A stretch of 64,000 bases of DNA from Rubrivivax sp. (lineage in GTDB: Bacteria; Pseudomonadota; Gammaproteobacteria; Burkholderiales; Burkholderiaceae). Made by a program: the position numbers and the translations under genes. A model generated the notes under the pieces. That model ran no database searches. It saw only the letters and a list, made by a program, of their open reading frames with translations, and was not told the origin of the DNA. The stretch's first letter is position 1; every line of letters begins with the position of its first letter. The stretch is taken from positions 1 through 64,000 of the forward strand of contig JAEUOZ010000069.1 of the NCBI GenBank assembly GCA_016790225.1, read 5' to 3'. This document shows positions 10,176 to 20,429 of the stretch, piece by piece.

Positions 10176-10655
10176 TCAGCGAAACAGGCTCTCGTGCGCG
10201 AAGACGGTATCCAGGGGCAGCTGCCGGCCGCTCAGATGGTCTTCGACGCAGCGCAGCACCAGCGGGCTGCGGTGCCGCAGCAGCTCGCGCCGGATCTCGT
10301 CCGCGCTCAGCCACAAGCGGCGCACGATGCCCTCGTCCAGTGCGCGCCCGGGCAGCGGCTCGCCCACCGTGCCGGCATAGGCCAGGCGCAGGTAGGTGAT
10401 GTCCTCGCCCGTGGCCGGGCGCTGGAAGCGCGCGAGGTAGGCGCCCAGGAAGGCGCGCGGCTCGAAGGCACAGGCCGTCTCTTCGAGGACTTCGCGCTGC
10501 ACGGCCTGCAGCGGTGATTCGCCCGCCTCCAGGTGGCCGGCCGGCTGGTTCAGGCGCAGGCCCTCGGGCGTGTGCTCTTCGATCATCAGGAAGCGGCCGG
10601 CGTGCTCGATGACGGCAGCCACGGTGACGCTGGGGCGGAATCGATCGGCGGGCAT
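10176..10655 (-). CDS. Nudix hydrolase (NudJ-like)
   Basis: A 159-residue phosphatase of the Nudix superfamily. The Nudix box runs from about residue 40 (GHLEAGES) through REVLEET at about 54-60, with the metal-binding glutamates present. Length and the C-terminal half resemble NudJ, which hydrolyses nucleoside and thiamine-pathway pyrophosphates. In E. coli nudJ follows mnmA; here it stands alone, so the specific substrate is uncertain. Confidence 0.85.
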   Translation of the reverse strand: MPADRFRPSVTVAAVIEHAGRFLMIEEHTPEGLRLNQPAGHLEAGESPLQAVQREVLEETACAFEPRAFLGAYLARFQRPATGEDITYLRLAYAGTVGEPLPGRALDEGIVRRLWLSADEIRRELLRHRSPLVLRCVEDHLSGRQLPLDTVFAHESLFR

Positions 10656-10884
10656 CGGCGCATGCTACGGCAGCCCCCCGCGCCAGCCGCCGCGCGCGCC
10701 GCCCTCCTGTTGCAGGCCACTTGATCTTTGCCGATCACCGCGCAGGGCGCGTGAGGGAGCCGTTAGGTGGATGTGATAGCTTAGGAAACGGAGAACCGTG
10801 TGCCGTGTGAGGGCGCACGCGGGTCGGCCGGGCATCCGCGTGATGGCCCGGCCCACCACCAAAACCATCTGAGGAGTTGTTTCC

Positions 10885-12474
10885 ATGGCCTTGCGAATCG
10901 GGGTTCCGAAAGAGACCGCGGCGGGCGAAAAGCGTGTCGCCACCGTGCCCGATGTGGTGGAGAAGCTGATCAAGCTGGGCTTCTCGGTCGCCGTGGAAAG
11001 CGGTGCCGGCGATGCCGCGAACTTCGCCGACGAGACCTACGTCGCTGCCGGCGCGTCCATCGTGCCCGGTGCGGCTGAGTTGTGGGGTTCGTCAGACATC
11101 GTCTTCAAGGTGCGCCCGCCCACGGCGGCCGAAGTCGGCCTGCTGCGTGAAGGCGCCACGCTGATCGGCTTCGTCTGGCCGGCGCAGAACCCCGAGCTGA
11201 TGCAGCAGCTGGCCGCGCGCAAGGCCACCGTGCTGGCCATCGATTCGCTGCCGCGGCAGCTGTCGCGCGCGCAGAAGATGGATGCGCTGACCTCCATGGC
11301 CGGTGTCAGCGGCTACCGCGCGGTGGTCGAGGCGGCCAATGCCTTCGGCCGCTTCTTCAATGGCCAGATCACGGCCGCCGGCAAGATCCCGCCGGCCAAG
11401 GTGTTCATCGCCGGTGCCGGCGTGGCGGGCCTGGCGGCCATCGGCACGGCCGCCAACCTGGGCGCCATCGTGCGCGCCAACGACACGCGCGCCGAAGTGG
11501 CCGATCAGGTCGTCTCCTTGGGTGGAGAGTTCGTCAAGGTCGACTACGAGGAAGAAGGCTCGGGCGGCGGCGGCTATGCCAAGGTGATGAGCGAAGGCTT
11601 CCAGGCCGCGCAGCGCGCGATGTATGCGCAGCAGGCGCGCGAGGTGGACATCATCATCACCACCGCGCTGATCCCCGGCAAGCCCGCGCCGAGGCTGATC
11701 ACTGCCGAGATGGTGCAGAGCATGAAGCCCGGCAGCGTGATCGTCGACATGGCGGCCGAGCAGGGCGGCAACTGCGAGCTCACCGTGCCCGGCGAGGCCG
11801 TCGTGCGCCACGGCGTGACCATCGTCGGCTACACCGATCTGGTCAGCCGCCTGGCCAAGCAATCCTCCACGCTGTACAGCACCAACCTGCTGCGCATGAC
11901 CGAGGAGCTGTGCAAGACCAAGGACGGCGTGATCAACGTCAACATGGAAGACGACGCCATCCGCGGGCTGACCGTCATCAAGGAAGGCACGGTCACCTGG
12001 CCGCCACCGCCGCCCAAGCTGCCGGCGGCGGCGCCCAAGCCCAAGGCCGCCGCCGCACCGGCGGCCAGCAAGGGCCACGGGCATGGCGCGAGCGAGCCGA
12101 TGTCCGCCAGGTCGCTGGCCATGGTCTTCGGCATCGGCGCGGTGCTGTTTGCGCTGGTGGGCCTGTATGCGCCGGCCAGCTTCCTGTCGCACTTCACGGT
12201 CTTCGTGCTGGCCTGCTTCGTCGGCTACATGGTGGTGTGGAACGTCACGCCTTCGCTGCACACGCCGCTGATGAGCGTGACCAACGCGATCAGCTCGATC
12301 ATCGCCATCGGTGCCCTGGTGCAGGTGGCGCCACCGCTGGATGCTGCGGGGGCCGCCAGCCGGCCCAACACGCTGATCCTGGCGCTGGCCGTGGTGGCCC
12401 TGGTGCTGACCGCTGTCAACATGTTCGGCGGCTTCGCGGTGACGCGTCGCATGCTGGCCATGTTCCGCAAGTGA
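10885..12474 (+). CDS. pntA: NAD(P) transhydrogenase subunit alpha
   Basis: PntA is the NAD(H)-binding half of the proton-translocating transhydrogenase that moves hydride between NADH and NADP+ at the inner membrane. The 529-residue protein has the complete single-chain layout: an NAD-binding domain (residues 1-380, with the Rossmann motif GAGVAGLAA near 174), a Pro/Ala-rich linker (375-405) and four C-terminal membrane helices (about 412-520). GAGGAG precedes the ATG. pntB follows after 16 bases. Confidence 0.94.
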   Translation: MALRIGVPKETAAGEKRVATVPDVVEKLIKLGFSVAVESGAGDAANFADETYVAAGASIVPGAAELWGSSDIVFKVRPPTAAEVGLLREGATLIGFVWPAQNPELMQQLAARKATVLAIDSLPRQLSRAQKMDALTSMAGVSGYRAVVEAANAFGRFFNGQITAAGKIPPAKVFIAGAGVAGLAAIGTAANLGAIVRANDTRAEVADQVVSLGGEFVKVDYEEEGSGGGGYAKVMSEGFQAAQRAMYAQQAREVDIIITTALIPGKPAPRLITAEMVQSMKPGSVIVDMAAEQGGNCELTVPGEAVVRHGVTIVGYTDLVSRLAKQSSTLYSTNLLRMTEELCKTKDGVINVNMEDDAIRGLTVIKEGTVTWPPPPPKLPAAAPKPKAAAAPAASKGHGHGASEPMSARSLAMVFGIGAVLFALVGLYAPASFLSHFTVFVLACFVGYMVVWNVTPSLHTPLMSVTNAISSIIAIGALVQVAPPLDAAGAASRPNTLILALAVVALVLTAVNMFGGFAVTRRMLAMFRK

Positions 12475-12490
12475 CCGGGGGGCCCAGCAC

Positions 12491-13906
12491 ATGAGCGCAA
12501 ACCTGGCCACGATGGCGTATATCGGCGCCACCATCCTCTTCATCCTCAGCCTCGGCGGCTTGTCCAACCCCGAGACCGCGCGGCGCGGCAACCTCTTCGG
12601 CATGATCGGCATGACGCTGGCCGTGCTGGCCACGGTGCTCGGGCCGCGGGTCACCGGCGCGGGCATCCCGTGGATCGTCGGCGCCCTGGTGGTAGGCGGG
12701 GCCGTGGGCCTGTACGCCGCCAGGAAGGTGCAGATGACCCAGATGCCCGAGCTCGTGGCCCTGATGCACAGCCTGGTCGGTCTGGCCGCGTGCCTGGTGG
12801 GCTTTGCCAGCTATGTGGACACCTCCGTGCAGTTCAGCGGCGCGGAGAAGGCCATCCACCACATGGAGATCTACATCGGCATCCTGATCGGCGCCGTCAC
12901 CTTCTCGGGCTCCATCGTCGCCTTCGGCAAGCTCTCGGGCAAGATCGGCGGCAAGCCGCTGCTGCTGCCCGCGCGCCACTGGCTCAACCTGCTGGGCCTG
13001 CTGATCGTGATCTGGTTCGGGCGTTCCTTCATGCTGGCCGCAGACATCCCGGCCGGCATGCTGCCCTTGCTGGTGATGACGGTGGTGGCGCTGCTCTTCG
13101 GCATCCACATGGTGATGGCCATCGGCGGCGCGGACATGCCGGTGGTGGTGAGCATGCTGAACAGCTATTCGGGCTGGGCGGCCGCGGCCACCGGCTTCAT
13201 GCTCAGCAACGACCTGCTGATCGTGGTCGGCGCGCTGGTGGGATCCTCGGGCGCGATCCTGTCCTACATCATGTGCCGCGCGATGAACCGCAACTTCATC
13301 AGCGTGATCGCGGGCGGTTTTGGCACCGGGGGCGGTGCGCCAGCGCCGGCGGCCGGTGGCGCTGCGCAGCCGGCCGGCGAAGTGGTGCCGGTCAATGCGG
13401 TGGAGACCGCCGAGCTGCTGCGCGAATCCAAGAGCGTGATCATCGTGCCTGGCTACGGCATGGCGGTGGCGCAGGCCCAGCACACCGTCTACGAGATCAC
13501 GCGGCTGCTGCGCGACAAGGGCGTCAACGTGCGCTTTGCCATCCACCCGGTGGCCGGCCGCATGCCGGGCCACATGAACGTGCTGCTGGCCGAAGCCAAG
13601 GTGCCCTACGACATCGTGATGGAGATGGACGAGATCAACGAAGACTTCCCCGATGCGGACGTCACGATGGTCATCGGCGCTAACGACATCGTCAACCCGG
13701 CCGCGCAGGACGACCCCAGCAGCCCCATCGCCGGCATGCCGGTGCTGGAAGTCTGGAAGGCCAAGACCTCCATCGTGATGAAACGCAGCATGGCCAGCGG
13801 CTATGCCGGCGTGGACAACCCCTTGTTCTACAAGGAGAACAACCGGATGCTCTTCGGCGATGCGAAGAAGATGCTGGATGAGGTGCTGGCGGCGCTGAGG
13901 GGGTGA
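12491..13906 (+). CDS. pntB: NAD(P) transhydrogenase subunit beta
   Basis: PntB supplies the remaining membrane helices and the NADP(H)-binding domain of the transhydrogenase. The 471-residue protein has about eight to nine membrane helices in the first 280 residues, a short Gly/Ala/Pro hinge, then domain III with [24 protein letters not shown] and [11 protein letters not shown], all hallmark PntB segments. It follows pntA closely and ends at a strong terminator. Confidence 0.94.
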   Translation: MSANLATMAYIGATILFILSLGGLSNPETARRGNLFGMIGMTLAVLATVLGPRVTGAGIPWIVGALVVGGAVGLYAARKVQMTQMPELVALMHSLVGLAACLVGFASYVDTSVQFSGAEKAIHHMEIYIGILIGAVTFSGSIVAFGKLSGKIGGKPLLLPARHWLNLLGLLIVIWFGRSFMLAADIPAGMLPLLVMTVVALLFGIHMVMAIGGADMPVVVSMLNSYSGWAAAATGFMLSNDLLIVVGALVGSSGAILSYIMCRAMNRNFISVIAGGFGTGGGAPAPAAGGAAQPAGEVVPVNAVETAELLRESKSVIIVPGYGMAVAQAQHTVYEITRLLRDKGVNVRFAIHPVAGRMPGHMNVLLAEAKVPYDIVMEMDEINEDFPDADVTMVIGANDIVNPAAQDDPSSPIAGMPVLEVWKAKTSIVMKRSMASGYAGVDNPLFYKENNRMLFGDAKKMLDEVLAALRG

Positions 13907-13923
13907 GGCGCGGAGCGTCCCAC

Positions 13924-13952
13924 AGAAGCCGGCCTGCGTGCCGGCTTCTTTC
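13924..13952 (+). terminator. Rho-independent terminator of pntAB
   Basis: A perfect 9-bp stem GAAGCCGGC/GCCGGCTTC (13925-13933 with 13940-13948), extended by one A-T pair, is followed by TT-T. It lies 18 bases after the pntB stop codon. Confidence 0.85.
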
Positions 13953-14034
13953 ATTGGAGCATGAGTCACCTCTTCCAATGAAAGTAAAGTGTGGCCTTCT
14001 TTAACACTGGCGCCAGACAAGCGCGCCAATGAAA
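13948..14034 (+). promoter_or_regulatory. Three-copy 10-bp motif upstream of fic, candidate operator
   Basis: The 10-mer CCAATGAAAG occurs exactly at 13975-13984 and 14025-14034, and its exact reverse complement at 13948-13957. Copies one and two form an inverted repeat with a 17-nt spacer. Copy three lies 10 bases before the fic ATG and supplies its ribosome site (GAAAGG). The downstream Fic protein has a C-terminal winged-helix domain, so autoregulation through these sites is a reasonable inference. Confidence 0.6.
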
Positions 14035-14044
14035 GGAAACCGCC

Positions 14045-15238
14045 GTGGAGCACCCGTTCCGGGCCGGCCGCTACATCTTGCAAAGCACGGGCTACAAGGC
14101 CTTTGTGCCGACGCCGCTGCCGCCCCAGCCGCCACTGGCTTACGAAGGCAAGGTGCAGACCCTGCTTTCGGCCGCCGACAGGGACATCGGCCGCCTTGAC
14201 GCACTGGCGGCGCTGTTACCCAACCCGGATCTCTTCGTCGCAATGTACGTTCGTCACGAGGCGGTTCTGTCCTCGCAGATCGAAGGCACGCAAAGCACGC
14301 TGGAAGACGTGCTGGCCTTCGAGGCCGAGGCGCTGCGTGACGACACCCCACGCGATGTCGAGGACGTGGTGAACTATGTCCGAGCCATGAACCACGGTCT
14401 GCAGCGCCTGGGCGAACTGCCTCTGTCGCTGCGCCTGCTGCGCGAGATCCACGCTGAACTGATGCGCGGCGTGCGCGGTGGCGACAAGTCGCCCGGCGAG
14501 TTCCGCGTCTCGCAGAACTGGATCGGCGGCAAAGGCAGCACCCTGCGCACGGCTGCCTTCATCCCGCCGCCGCCGCACGAGGTGATGAACGCGCTGGGAC
14601 AGCTCGAACGCTTCCTGCACGAAGCCCGCGGCACCGTGCCGCTGCTGGTGCGCTGCGCCTTGGCGCACGCGCAGTTCGAGACCATCCACCCGTTCCTCGA
14701 CGGCAACGGCCGCGTGGGCCGGCTGCTCATCACGCTGATGCTCTGCGAAGACGGCGCGCTCTCGCGCCCCTTGCTCTACCTCTCGCTCTACCTGAAGGCA
14801 CGCCGAGCCGAGTACTACGACAGGCTCACGGCCGTCCGCGAGCAAGGCCACTGGGAAGCCTGGGTGGCCTTTTTCCTGCGTGGCGTCAGCGGCACCGCCC
14901 GCGCCGCGACGCAGACCGCACACGACATCTTGGCACTGCGCGGCACGCACCAGCAGGCGGTGGCCCGCCACGCCAAGGCGCTGGCGCTGATCGACCACCT
15001 GCTGCGCCAGCCCACGGTGAGCATCAAGCGCGTGGGCGCGCTGCTGGGCTGCACGGCACCCACGGCCAACAAGCTGGTGCGCGAGTTCGAAGAGCGCGGC
15101 TGGCTGCGCGAACTCACCGGCTACGGCCGCAATCGCCTCTGGCGCTACCAGCCCTACGTGGATCTGTTCCACCGCGATGCGCTCGAATCGCGCGTCGTCC
15201 CGCCCGCGCCTGAGACGGTCTCGACGGCTCCGACCTGA
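14045..15238 (+). CDS. Fic family protein with C-terminal winged-helix domain
   Basis: Fic enzymes transfer AMP or other phosphate-containing groups to protein hydroxyls. The 397-residue protein has the canonical motif HPFLDGNGRVGR (His215) and an N-terminal inhibitory motif SxxxEG at residues 76-81, whose Glu80 would point into the active site. This makes it a self-inhibited (class II) Fic protein. Residues about 310-385 form a helix-turn-helix/winged-helix domain. No antitoxin-like small gene lies next to it. It is flanked by a repeated 10-bp motif upstream. Roles in toxicity or regulation are both possible. Confidence 0.88.
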   Translation: MEHPFRAGRYILQSTGYKAFVPTPLPPQPPLAYEGKVQTLLSAADRDIGRLDALAALLPNPDLFVAMYVRHEAVLSSQIEGTQSTLEDVLAFEAEALRDDTPRDVEDVVNYVRAMNHGLQRLGELPLSLRLLREIHAELMRGVRGGDKSPGEFRVSQNWIGGKGSTLRTAAFIPPPPHEVMNALGQLERFLHEARGTVPLLVRCALAHAQFETIHPFLDGNGRVGRLLITLMLCEDGALSRPLLYLSLYLKARRAEYYDRLTAVREQGHWEAWVAFFLRGVSGTARAATQTAHDILALRGTHQQAVARHAKALALIDHLLRQPTVSIKRVGALLGCTAPTANKLVREFEERGWLRELTGYGRNRLWRYQPYVDLFHRDALESRVVPPAPETVSTAPT

Positions 15239-15439
15239 CTCTCCAGGAACACGCCCGGTCTGCCAGCCTGCGCCCCAGGCTGGAGGGCTCGGCCGCGAAG
15301 CGGACTTCCGCATCGCGCGGCGGGTGCCAGCAGGAATGCTGCGCCTGCACGCGGCAGGCCACCACTTCGGCGGCGACAGCAGCAACAACCTGCGGCCGCA
15401 AGGCGACAACCCTGAGCCAATGGTGACCGTCGACAGCGC

Positions 15440-17335
15440 TTACTGCTTCACGCTCAGTGTGTAATCCCCCGCACTCCCCGAGGCGCGCTGGACCCTCACG
15501 CTGACGGTCAGCGGCATCAATGACACATTGGGGATGCTCAGGCTGACCTTGGCGCCCCTCACACCGCTGGAGGAATACCAAGGCAAGAAACTGAAGTAGC
15601 CCGTGAGCCTGAGGCCCAAGCCTGCAGTCGGACCGGCACTCACCTCTAGTGTCTTGCCCGGTGCAATCGTCACCCTGAAGTAATCGTTGTCACGGGCACT
15701 CATCAAGCCAGCCATCACCTCTGCCCATTCGGGAGTTAAGGCCTGCGCGCTTGTCAACGTGTTGTTCGGTTCAATCTCGGCCAACAGCGTAGGCCCCACC
15801 GGCGGGGGCGGCGGATCGAGGACGCCGTCAAGCGCCGCCTGAACAGCAGCATCAGCATTCACCAAACCACTGCCACAACCCGAGCACGCTCCGGGAAACG
15901 GAGTTGCCGAAGCTCTGAGCAGGCGGGCCAGGTTGTCGGGGGTCAGCGCCGGGCGCACGGCCAGCATCAGTGCTGCCACCCCGGAGACCACGGGTGTCGC
16001 CATCGAGGTGCCCATATAGGCCGCATAGGCATCAGCCTCAGGCGCTGAGGCACCGGCATTGAGGGTCGAGACGATGCCCGACTCGCCTTCACCGCCCGGG
16101 GCAGCCAGTGCCACCACGGTGCCTGTATTGCTGTAAGAGGCCTTGCCTCCCGTAGGGCCGGTGGCAGCAACGGCGATGACGCCGCTGCAGTTGGCCGGCG
16201 AAAAGAAGGATGCCGAGATGTTGGAGTTGCCCGCAGCCGCTACCACGGCAGCGCCTTGGCCGCGCGCGCTGTTCACCGCAGACTGCATGGTGGCGCCACA
16301 GCTCAGACCCATGATGCCCAACGACAGGTTCAGTACTTTGGCCGGAAAGGGGTTTACAGGCACGCCGGCAACGTTGCCCCCGGCAGCCCAGACCATGCCA
16401 TCGGCAATGTCCGAGACATAGCCGCCACAACGACCCATCACGCGAACCGGAAGCACGCGCGCCTGTGGCGCCACGCCGCTCACACCCAGCCCGTTGCCAG
16501 CCACCGCCGCAACGATGCCGGCCACATGCGTGCCATGCCAGCTGCTGTTGGCGGCGCGTGAACCGGCGCCGCACTCACCCGCCGTGGTAGCGTCCCCCGG
16601 GTCCTGCGCATCGCTGTCGCGCGCATTGCCGTCGTTGGCCACGGCCAGTGCGGTGATGAAGTCGTAGCCCGGCAGCAGGTTCGGCAGCAGATCAACGTGA
16701 GGGCGCACGCCGGTATCGATCACGGCCACCACGGTGCCGGTACCCATTGAACGGTCCCAGGCAGTCGGTGCGCGGATGCCCGCCACGGGGTTGAAGAGGT
16801 ACCACTGCCTGGCGTATAGCGTGTCGTTGGGGGTGTAGGCGGGCAACATCAAGCGGTCAGCTTCAGCGTATTCGATGCTGCCGTCGCCTGTCAGCAGCGC
16901 CTGGACCAGACCGGCCAGTTGTTCGCCGGTCATGCCGCGGCTGAGTTGGAACAAATGCGCACCGTTGTGCAGCGAGCGCAGGCGTTCGGCTTGCAGACCT
17001 CGCATGTTGAGCAGGTTGCGCAGGCGAGCCTGCGCCAGGATTGCAGCGGCCTGGGCGTTGTTGTCGGCGGATGCGGACGCCCCGCCGGTGTCAGCCTCTG
17101 CGGATGTCGTCCGGTATTTGATGATCAGGCGGTCGGTCCGCTGCGCTGCCGAGAACGCACTGGCAATCGCTGCCGGGTTGGATATGGCCACCGCTGGGGC
17201 AGCCGTCGATGCGGGCGAAGTGGAGGGCAAGGCCGACGGCGGAGCGGCCGTGTCCGATGCCGCCGGAGCGCCCACATAGGCGTGCAGCCGCAGCGTCGTC
17301 AACAGCAGCAGTGAGGCGATGTGCAGTTTCATCAT
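15440..17335 (-). CDS. Secreted subtilisin-like serine protease (S8)
   Basis: This 631-residue subtilase has a signal peptide (residues 1-19), a prodomain (about 65-160) and a complete catalytic domain: Asp207 in VIDTGV, His267 in WHGTHVAG, oxyanion Asn370 in AAAGN and Ser444 in GTSMATP. A proline-rich linker leads to a C-terminal domain (about 518-631) of the pre-peptidase type found in exported proteases. It lies 63 bases downstream of the winged-helix/kinase gene on the same strand and is probably its operon partner. It faces the fic gene. Confidence 0.92.
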   Translation of the reverse strand: MMKLHIASLLLLTTLRLHAYVGAPAASDTAAPPSALPSTSPASTAAPAVAISNPAAIASAFSAAQRTDRLIIKYRTTSAEADTGGASASADNNAQAAAILAQARLRNLLNMRGLQAERLRSLHNGAHLFQLSRGMTGEQLAGLVQALLTGDGSIEYAEADRLMLPAYTPNDTLYARQWYLFNPVAGIRAPTAWDRSMGTGTVVAVIDTGVRPHVDLLPNLLPGYDFITALAVANDGNARDSDAQDPGDATTAGECGAGSRAANSSWHGTHVAGIVAAVAGNGLGVSGVAPQARVLPVRVMGRCGGYVSDIADGMVWAAGGNVAGVPVNPFPAKVLNLSLGIMGLSCGATMQSAVNSARGQGAAVVAAAGNSNISASFFSPANCSGVIAVAATGPTGGKASYSNTGTVVALAAPGGEGESGIVSTLNAGASAPEADAYAAYMGTSMATPVVSGVAALMLAVRPALTPDNLARLLRASATPFPGACSGCGSGLVNADAAVQAALDGVLDPPPPPVGPTLLAEIEPNNTLTSAQALTPEWAEVMAGLMSARDNDYFRVTIAPGKTLEVSAGPTAGLGLRLTGYFSFLPWYSSSGVRGAKVSLSIPNVSLMPLTVSVRVQRASGSAGDYTLSVKQ

Positions 17336-17398
17336 GACTCCCTGACAGATAGAGGTTGGAGGAAGGTCGCTGGAACAAAGGCCTCTCGCGGGCCTGCC

Positions 17399-20209
17399 TT
17401 AACGCCCGTTAGCGGGCTTCAAAAGTTTGCGATAGCTTTCCAGCAACCAGGCTGGGGATTGCTGCTTCTCCATGCCGGCCAGGGCTTTCACGAGCAAGCC
17501 CTGGCCGCGCTCGGTCTGACCCAACAACAGGTGTGAGCGCGCGCGCTCCGCATCGAGCCGAAAGGGCCAGTCGCGATCTGGCGCAGCCTGCTGGAGCTGG
17601 GTTGCCTGCAACGACTCCAGCAGGGCCAAGGCCTTGTCGGGTTTGCCCAGTGCATTCAGAGCGCGAGCGCGCTCGAAGTCGAAGGCCTGCACGGCTGGGG
17701 CAGTAGGTCCGCTGGGAAGGGCAGCAAGCCAATCGCGCTCGGGCTCGATCAAGGCGAGCCCATCGGCGGCGCGCCCCTTGTGCACCAGCACAGCGCCAAG
17801 CATGACGCGTCCCACGCGCGTCTGGGGATCCCCAGCCGGCTTGTGCGCCTGCAGCGCATTCACCAGTTCGCGATACCGTCCTTCTGCGCGGTCGAAGTCG
17901 CCTTGACGCACACTCACGCGAGCCACGGTCTCCAGCGCCATCGCAGCAAAGTTGTCAACGGGGCCTGCGTGCTGCAGCAGCACTTGACGCGCGGCTTCCG
18001 CGGGTGCTTCAACACCGTCAACATGCCCGCGCAGCACGCGTGTACGGGCCCACTGGACGGTGGCGCGGGCTCGTTGAACGGGACCGAGCGCTTCGCTGTC
18101 AAAGGGTGCCTGGCGTAGCGCGCCAAACCGGTTCTCAGCCTGTTCCAGTTGCCCAGAGAAGAACTCCGTTTCCGCCAAACGCATCTGGGCTGCCCAGCGC
18201 TGCGGCAGGTCGTTCGGCGCGCCTTCATCGACCATGCGCACCAGTTGCTGGCCCAGTTCCAGCGCCTGCGGCAACTGACCCCGCAAGCCTGCAATTCGAA
18301 AGCGTGTTTCCAGGAAGCGGCGACCGAGCGCGTCATTGATCTCGTCTGGCGATGAGGCTGCGCCGTGGCCCAATGCCCGCCAGGCAGCCAGCGCCTGGGC
18401 CAGTTGTTCTTCCGCCGGGGGTACCTGACGTTTCCCCAGATGAACATACGCCAGTGTCAGATGCGCTTGTGGCATCAAGGCGCGGGCTTCCGCCTGGCCG
18501 GATGCCGCTTGCAGCAGGCTCAAGGCTTGTTGCGCTTCGCCAAGGGCCGCATCCAGCAGGTAGATGCGGTTGTAGGTCAGTGCCAGCCGCATGCGCAGCT
18601 CGGCCAGGATCAGGGGCTGATTCTGAAAGCGCTGCCCAGCTTGAAGCAGGCTTTGCTCCAGCACGGTCTTCATGGGGACTGTGCCGCCAGGGCCCATCCG
18701 CTCCACGGCGACGCCCGACAGCAGGTCATCCGCCAGAAACTGCATCATCTGCTCGGCGCGGTGGGCTGCAGACTCCGCCTCGTGCTGGGACGTTCGGGCG
18801 CGCTGGCCCAACACCGCCGCGACGCAGAGCCCCAGCACCAAGCTGACGAACAGCGCCATCAGCCAGGGCCGCCGCGCACGGCGCCGACGCTCGACTTCAG
18901 CCGACGCCAGGTCGGCCTCCTGTTGGCGTTCTGATGCCTGGCGTTGCGCCCATCTTGACTCCAGCGTGCTCAGGCGCGCCAGCATCTCGGCCACACTCTG
19001 CAAGCGCCGCTGCGGATCGCCCTGCGTGGCTGCTTCGATGTCCTCGCGCAGCAGTTCGTCGTCAACGTCGACTTGCCATCCTGATGCCAGCGGCCGGCGC
19101 AGATCTCCTGCCAGCAACTGGTAGAGCATCACACCGAGCGAATAGACATCGCTCTGCGCCGTGGCGGCCTTGCCGGCCAAGGCTTCAGGCGCCAGGTACA
19201 AGGGTGTGCCTCGAAGGCTTTCGGCGCTGAGCAGGTGGCTGACGGTCAGGCCCAGTGCCGTCACGCCCAGTTCGCTCACTCGGCTGGGGTCCAGCGCACG
19301 GCCGCTGCCGAAGTCGGCCAGGCACACCTGCCAGCCGGTGGGCGTGCCTTCGGCTGCGCGCAGCAGGACGTTGCCCGGCTTGATGTCCTTGTGCAGCACA
19401 CCGACGCTGTGCGCTGCCGCCACGGCGCGCAGCACATCCATCATCAAGGCCAGCCGCGGGCCGCGGGCCATTGCAGCGAGCCGGGTGCTGCTGCCATGCG
19501 GCTGCTGGGCCCATGCCGCCAAGTCCACGCCCGCGTCGTCCATTTCGATGTAGAACGGGCTCTCAGAAAAGTTGGCGTCCTGCAGGGTCACCATGTCGGG
19601 CCGCGCGCCCAGTTCATGCCTCAGCAGTCGGTGCAACGTGAACTCGCGTTTGAGGCTGCGCAGTCCGTCAGCATCCACCGCAAACTTGAAGACTCGCTGT
19701 TGCCCGGCTCGGGGCTGGCGCGCCAGCCAGACGTTTTGCCGGCCATCGGCCCCCAGCGGCCGCTCCAGCACAAAACTGGGGCGGCCGGGCACGGGCTCGC
19801 CACTCGCCAGGGTGATCGCGCCCGAGTGCGGCACGTTGATGGCCTGGCGCTCTACGCTTCCGCTCAAGCGGTACCCGATGCGCGGCACATTCAGGACCCG
19901 TGCGCCCGCCTCATCACCCAGTGCGCGGCGCAGCTTGGCGATGGCATTGGCCAGCACGTTATCGACGGTCTCGCGGCCGTCCCAGACAGTCTCGATCAGC
20001 TCTTCGCGAGTGACCACTTCGCCGGCATGGCGCAGCAATTCGAGCAGCACCCGCAGCGGCCTTGGCTCTGCCGGAACGGGCTGGCCGTCCACGCTCAGCT
20101 GCATCTTGGCTTCGTCGAACTCCGCCCCAGCAAAGCGGTAGCGGATGAGACCCTGGCCGGCCCTGCGGCCCGCACTGTCATCGGTTAGCCGTGCACCCTC
20201 TCCCGACAT
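17399..20209 (-). CDS. Winged-helix / Ser-Thr kinase / TPR membrane protein
   Basis: A 936-residue multidomain regulator. Residues about 22-115 form an OmpR/CadC-type winged-helix DNA-binding domain. Residues 146-420 form a protein kinase with Lys175, the catalytic loop HKDIKPGN (273-280) and DFG (299-301). A charged coiled stretch (420-447) precedes one membrane helix (448-468). The rest (about 480-930) is TPR-like and should lie in the periplasm. His-Lys-Asp replaces the usual His-Arg-Asp, which is compatible with activity. GGGGGA precedes the ATG. It likely controls the subtilase behind it or the divergent Ig lipoprotein. Confidence 0.88.
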   Translation of the reverse strand: MSGEGARLTDDSAGRRAGQGLIRYRFAGAEFDEAKMQLSVDGQPVPAEPRPLRVLLELLRHAGEVVTREELIETVWDGRETVDNVLANAIAKLRRALGDEAGARVLNVPRIGYRLSGSVERQAINVPHSGAITLASGEPVPGRPSFVLERPLGADGRQNVWLARQPRAGQQRVFKFAVDADGLRSLKREFTLHRLLRHELGARPDMVTLQDANFSESPFYIEMDDAGVDLAAWAQQPHGSSTRLAAMARGPRLALMMDVLRAVAAAHSVGVLHKDIKPGNVLLRAAEGTPTGWQVCLADFGSGRALDPSRVSELGVTALGLTVSHLLSAESLRGTPLYLAPEALAGKAATAQSDVYSLGVMLYQLLAGDLRRPLASGWQVDVDDELLREDIEAATQGDPQRRLQSVAEMLARLSTLESRWAQRQASERQQEADLASAEVERRRRARRPWLMALFVSLVLGLCVAAVLGQRARTSQHEAESAAHRAEQMMQFLADDLLSGVAVERMGPGGTVPMKTVLEQSLLQAGQRFQNQPLILAELRMRLALTYNRIYLLDAALGEAQQALSLLQAASGQAEARALMPQAHLTLAYVHLGKRQVPPAEEQLAQALAAWRALGHGAASSPDEINDALGRRFLETRFRIAGLRGQLPQALELGQQLVRMVDEGAPNDLPQRWAAQMRLAETEFFSGQLEQAENRFGALRQAPFDSEALGPVQRARATVQWARTRVLRGHVDGVEAPAEAARQVLLQHAGPVDNFAAMALETVARVSVRQGDFDRAEGRYRELVNALQAHKPAGDPQTRVGRVMLGAVLVHKGRAADGLALIEPERDWLAALPSGPTAPAVQAFDFERARALNALGKPDKALALLESLQATQLQQAAPDRDWPFRLDAERARSHLLLGQTERGQGLLVKALAGMEKQQSPAWLLESYRKLLKPANGR

Positions 20210-20429
20210 ATTCCCCCCACTCCGGTGTTCACCTGTTTTGACGCATTCTGATGCCGGAATTCGTTTTGCGACAAGGGTTTGGGCGCTCCGTGATCGTTTC
20301 GTGAGCTAACGGTGAAGGTGCGAAGAGCGCGGATTCCTCACACTGAAGGTCTACCTTCTTGCGGCAAGCGCCCTGGATCTATCGATCTGAAAACGGGGCC
20401 CGCAAAGGGCACTTTCATGGAGGAAAACC

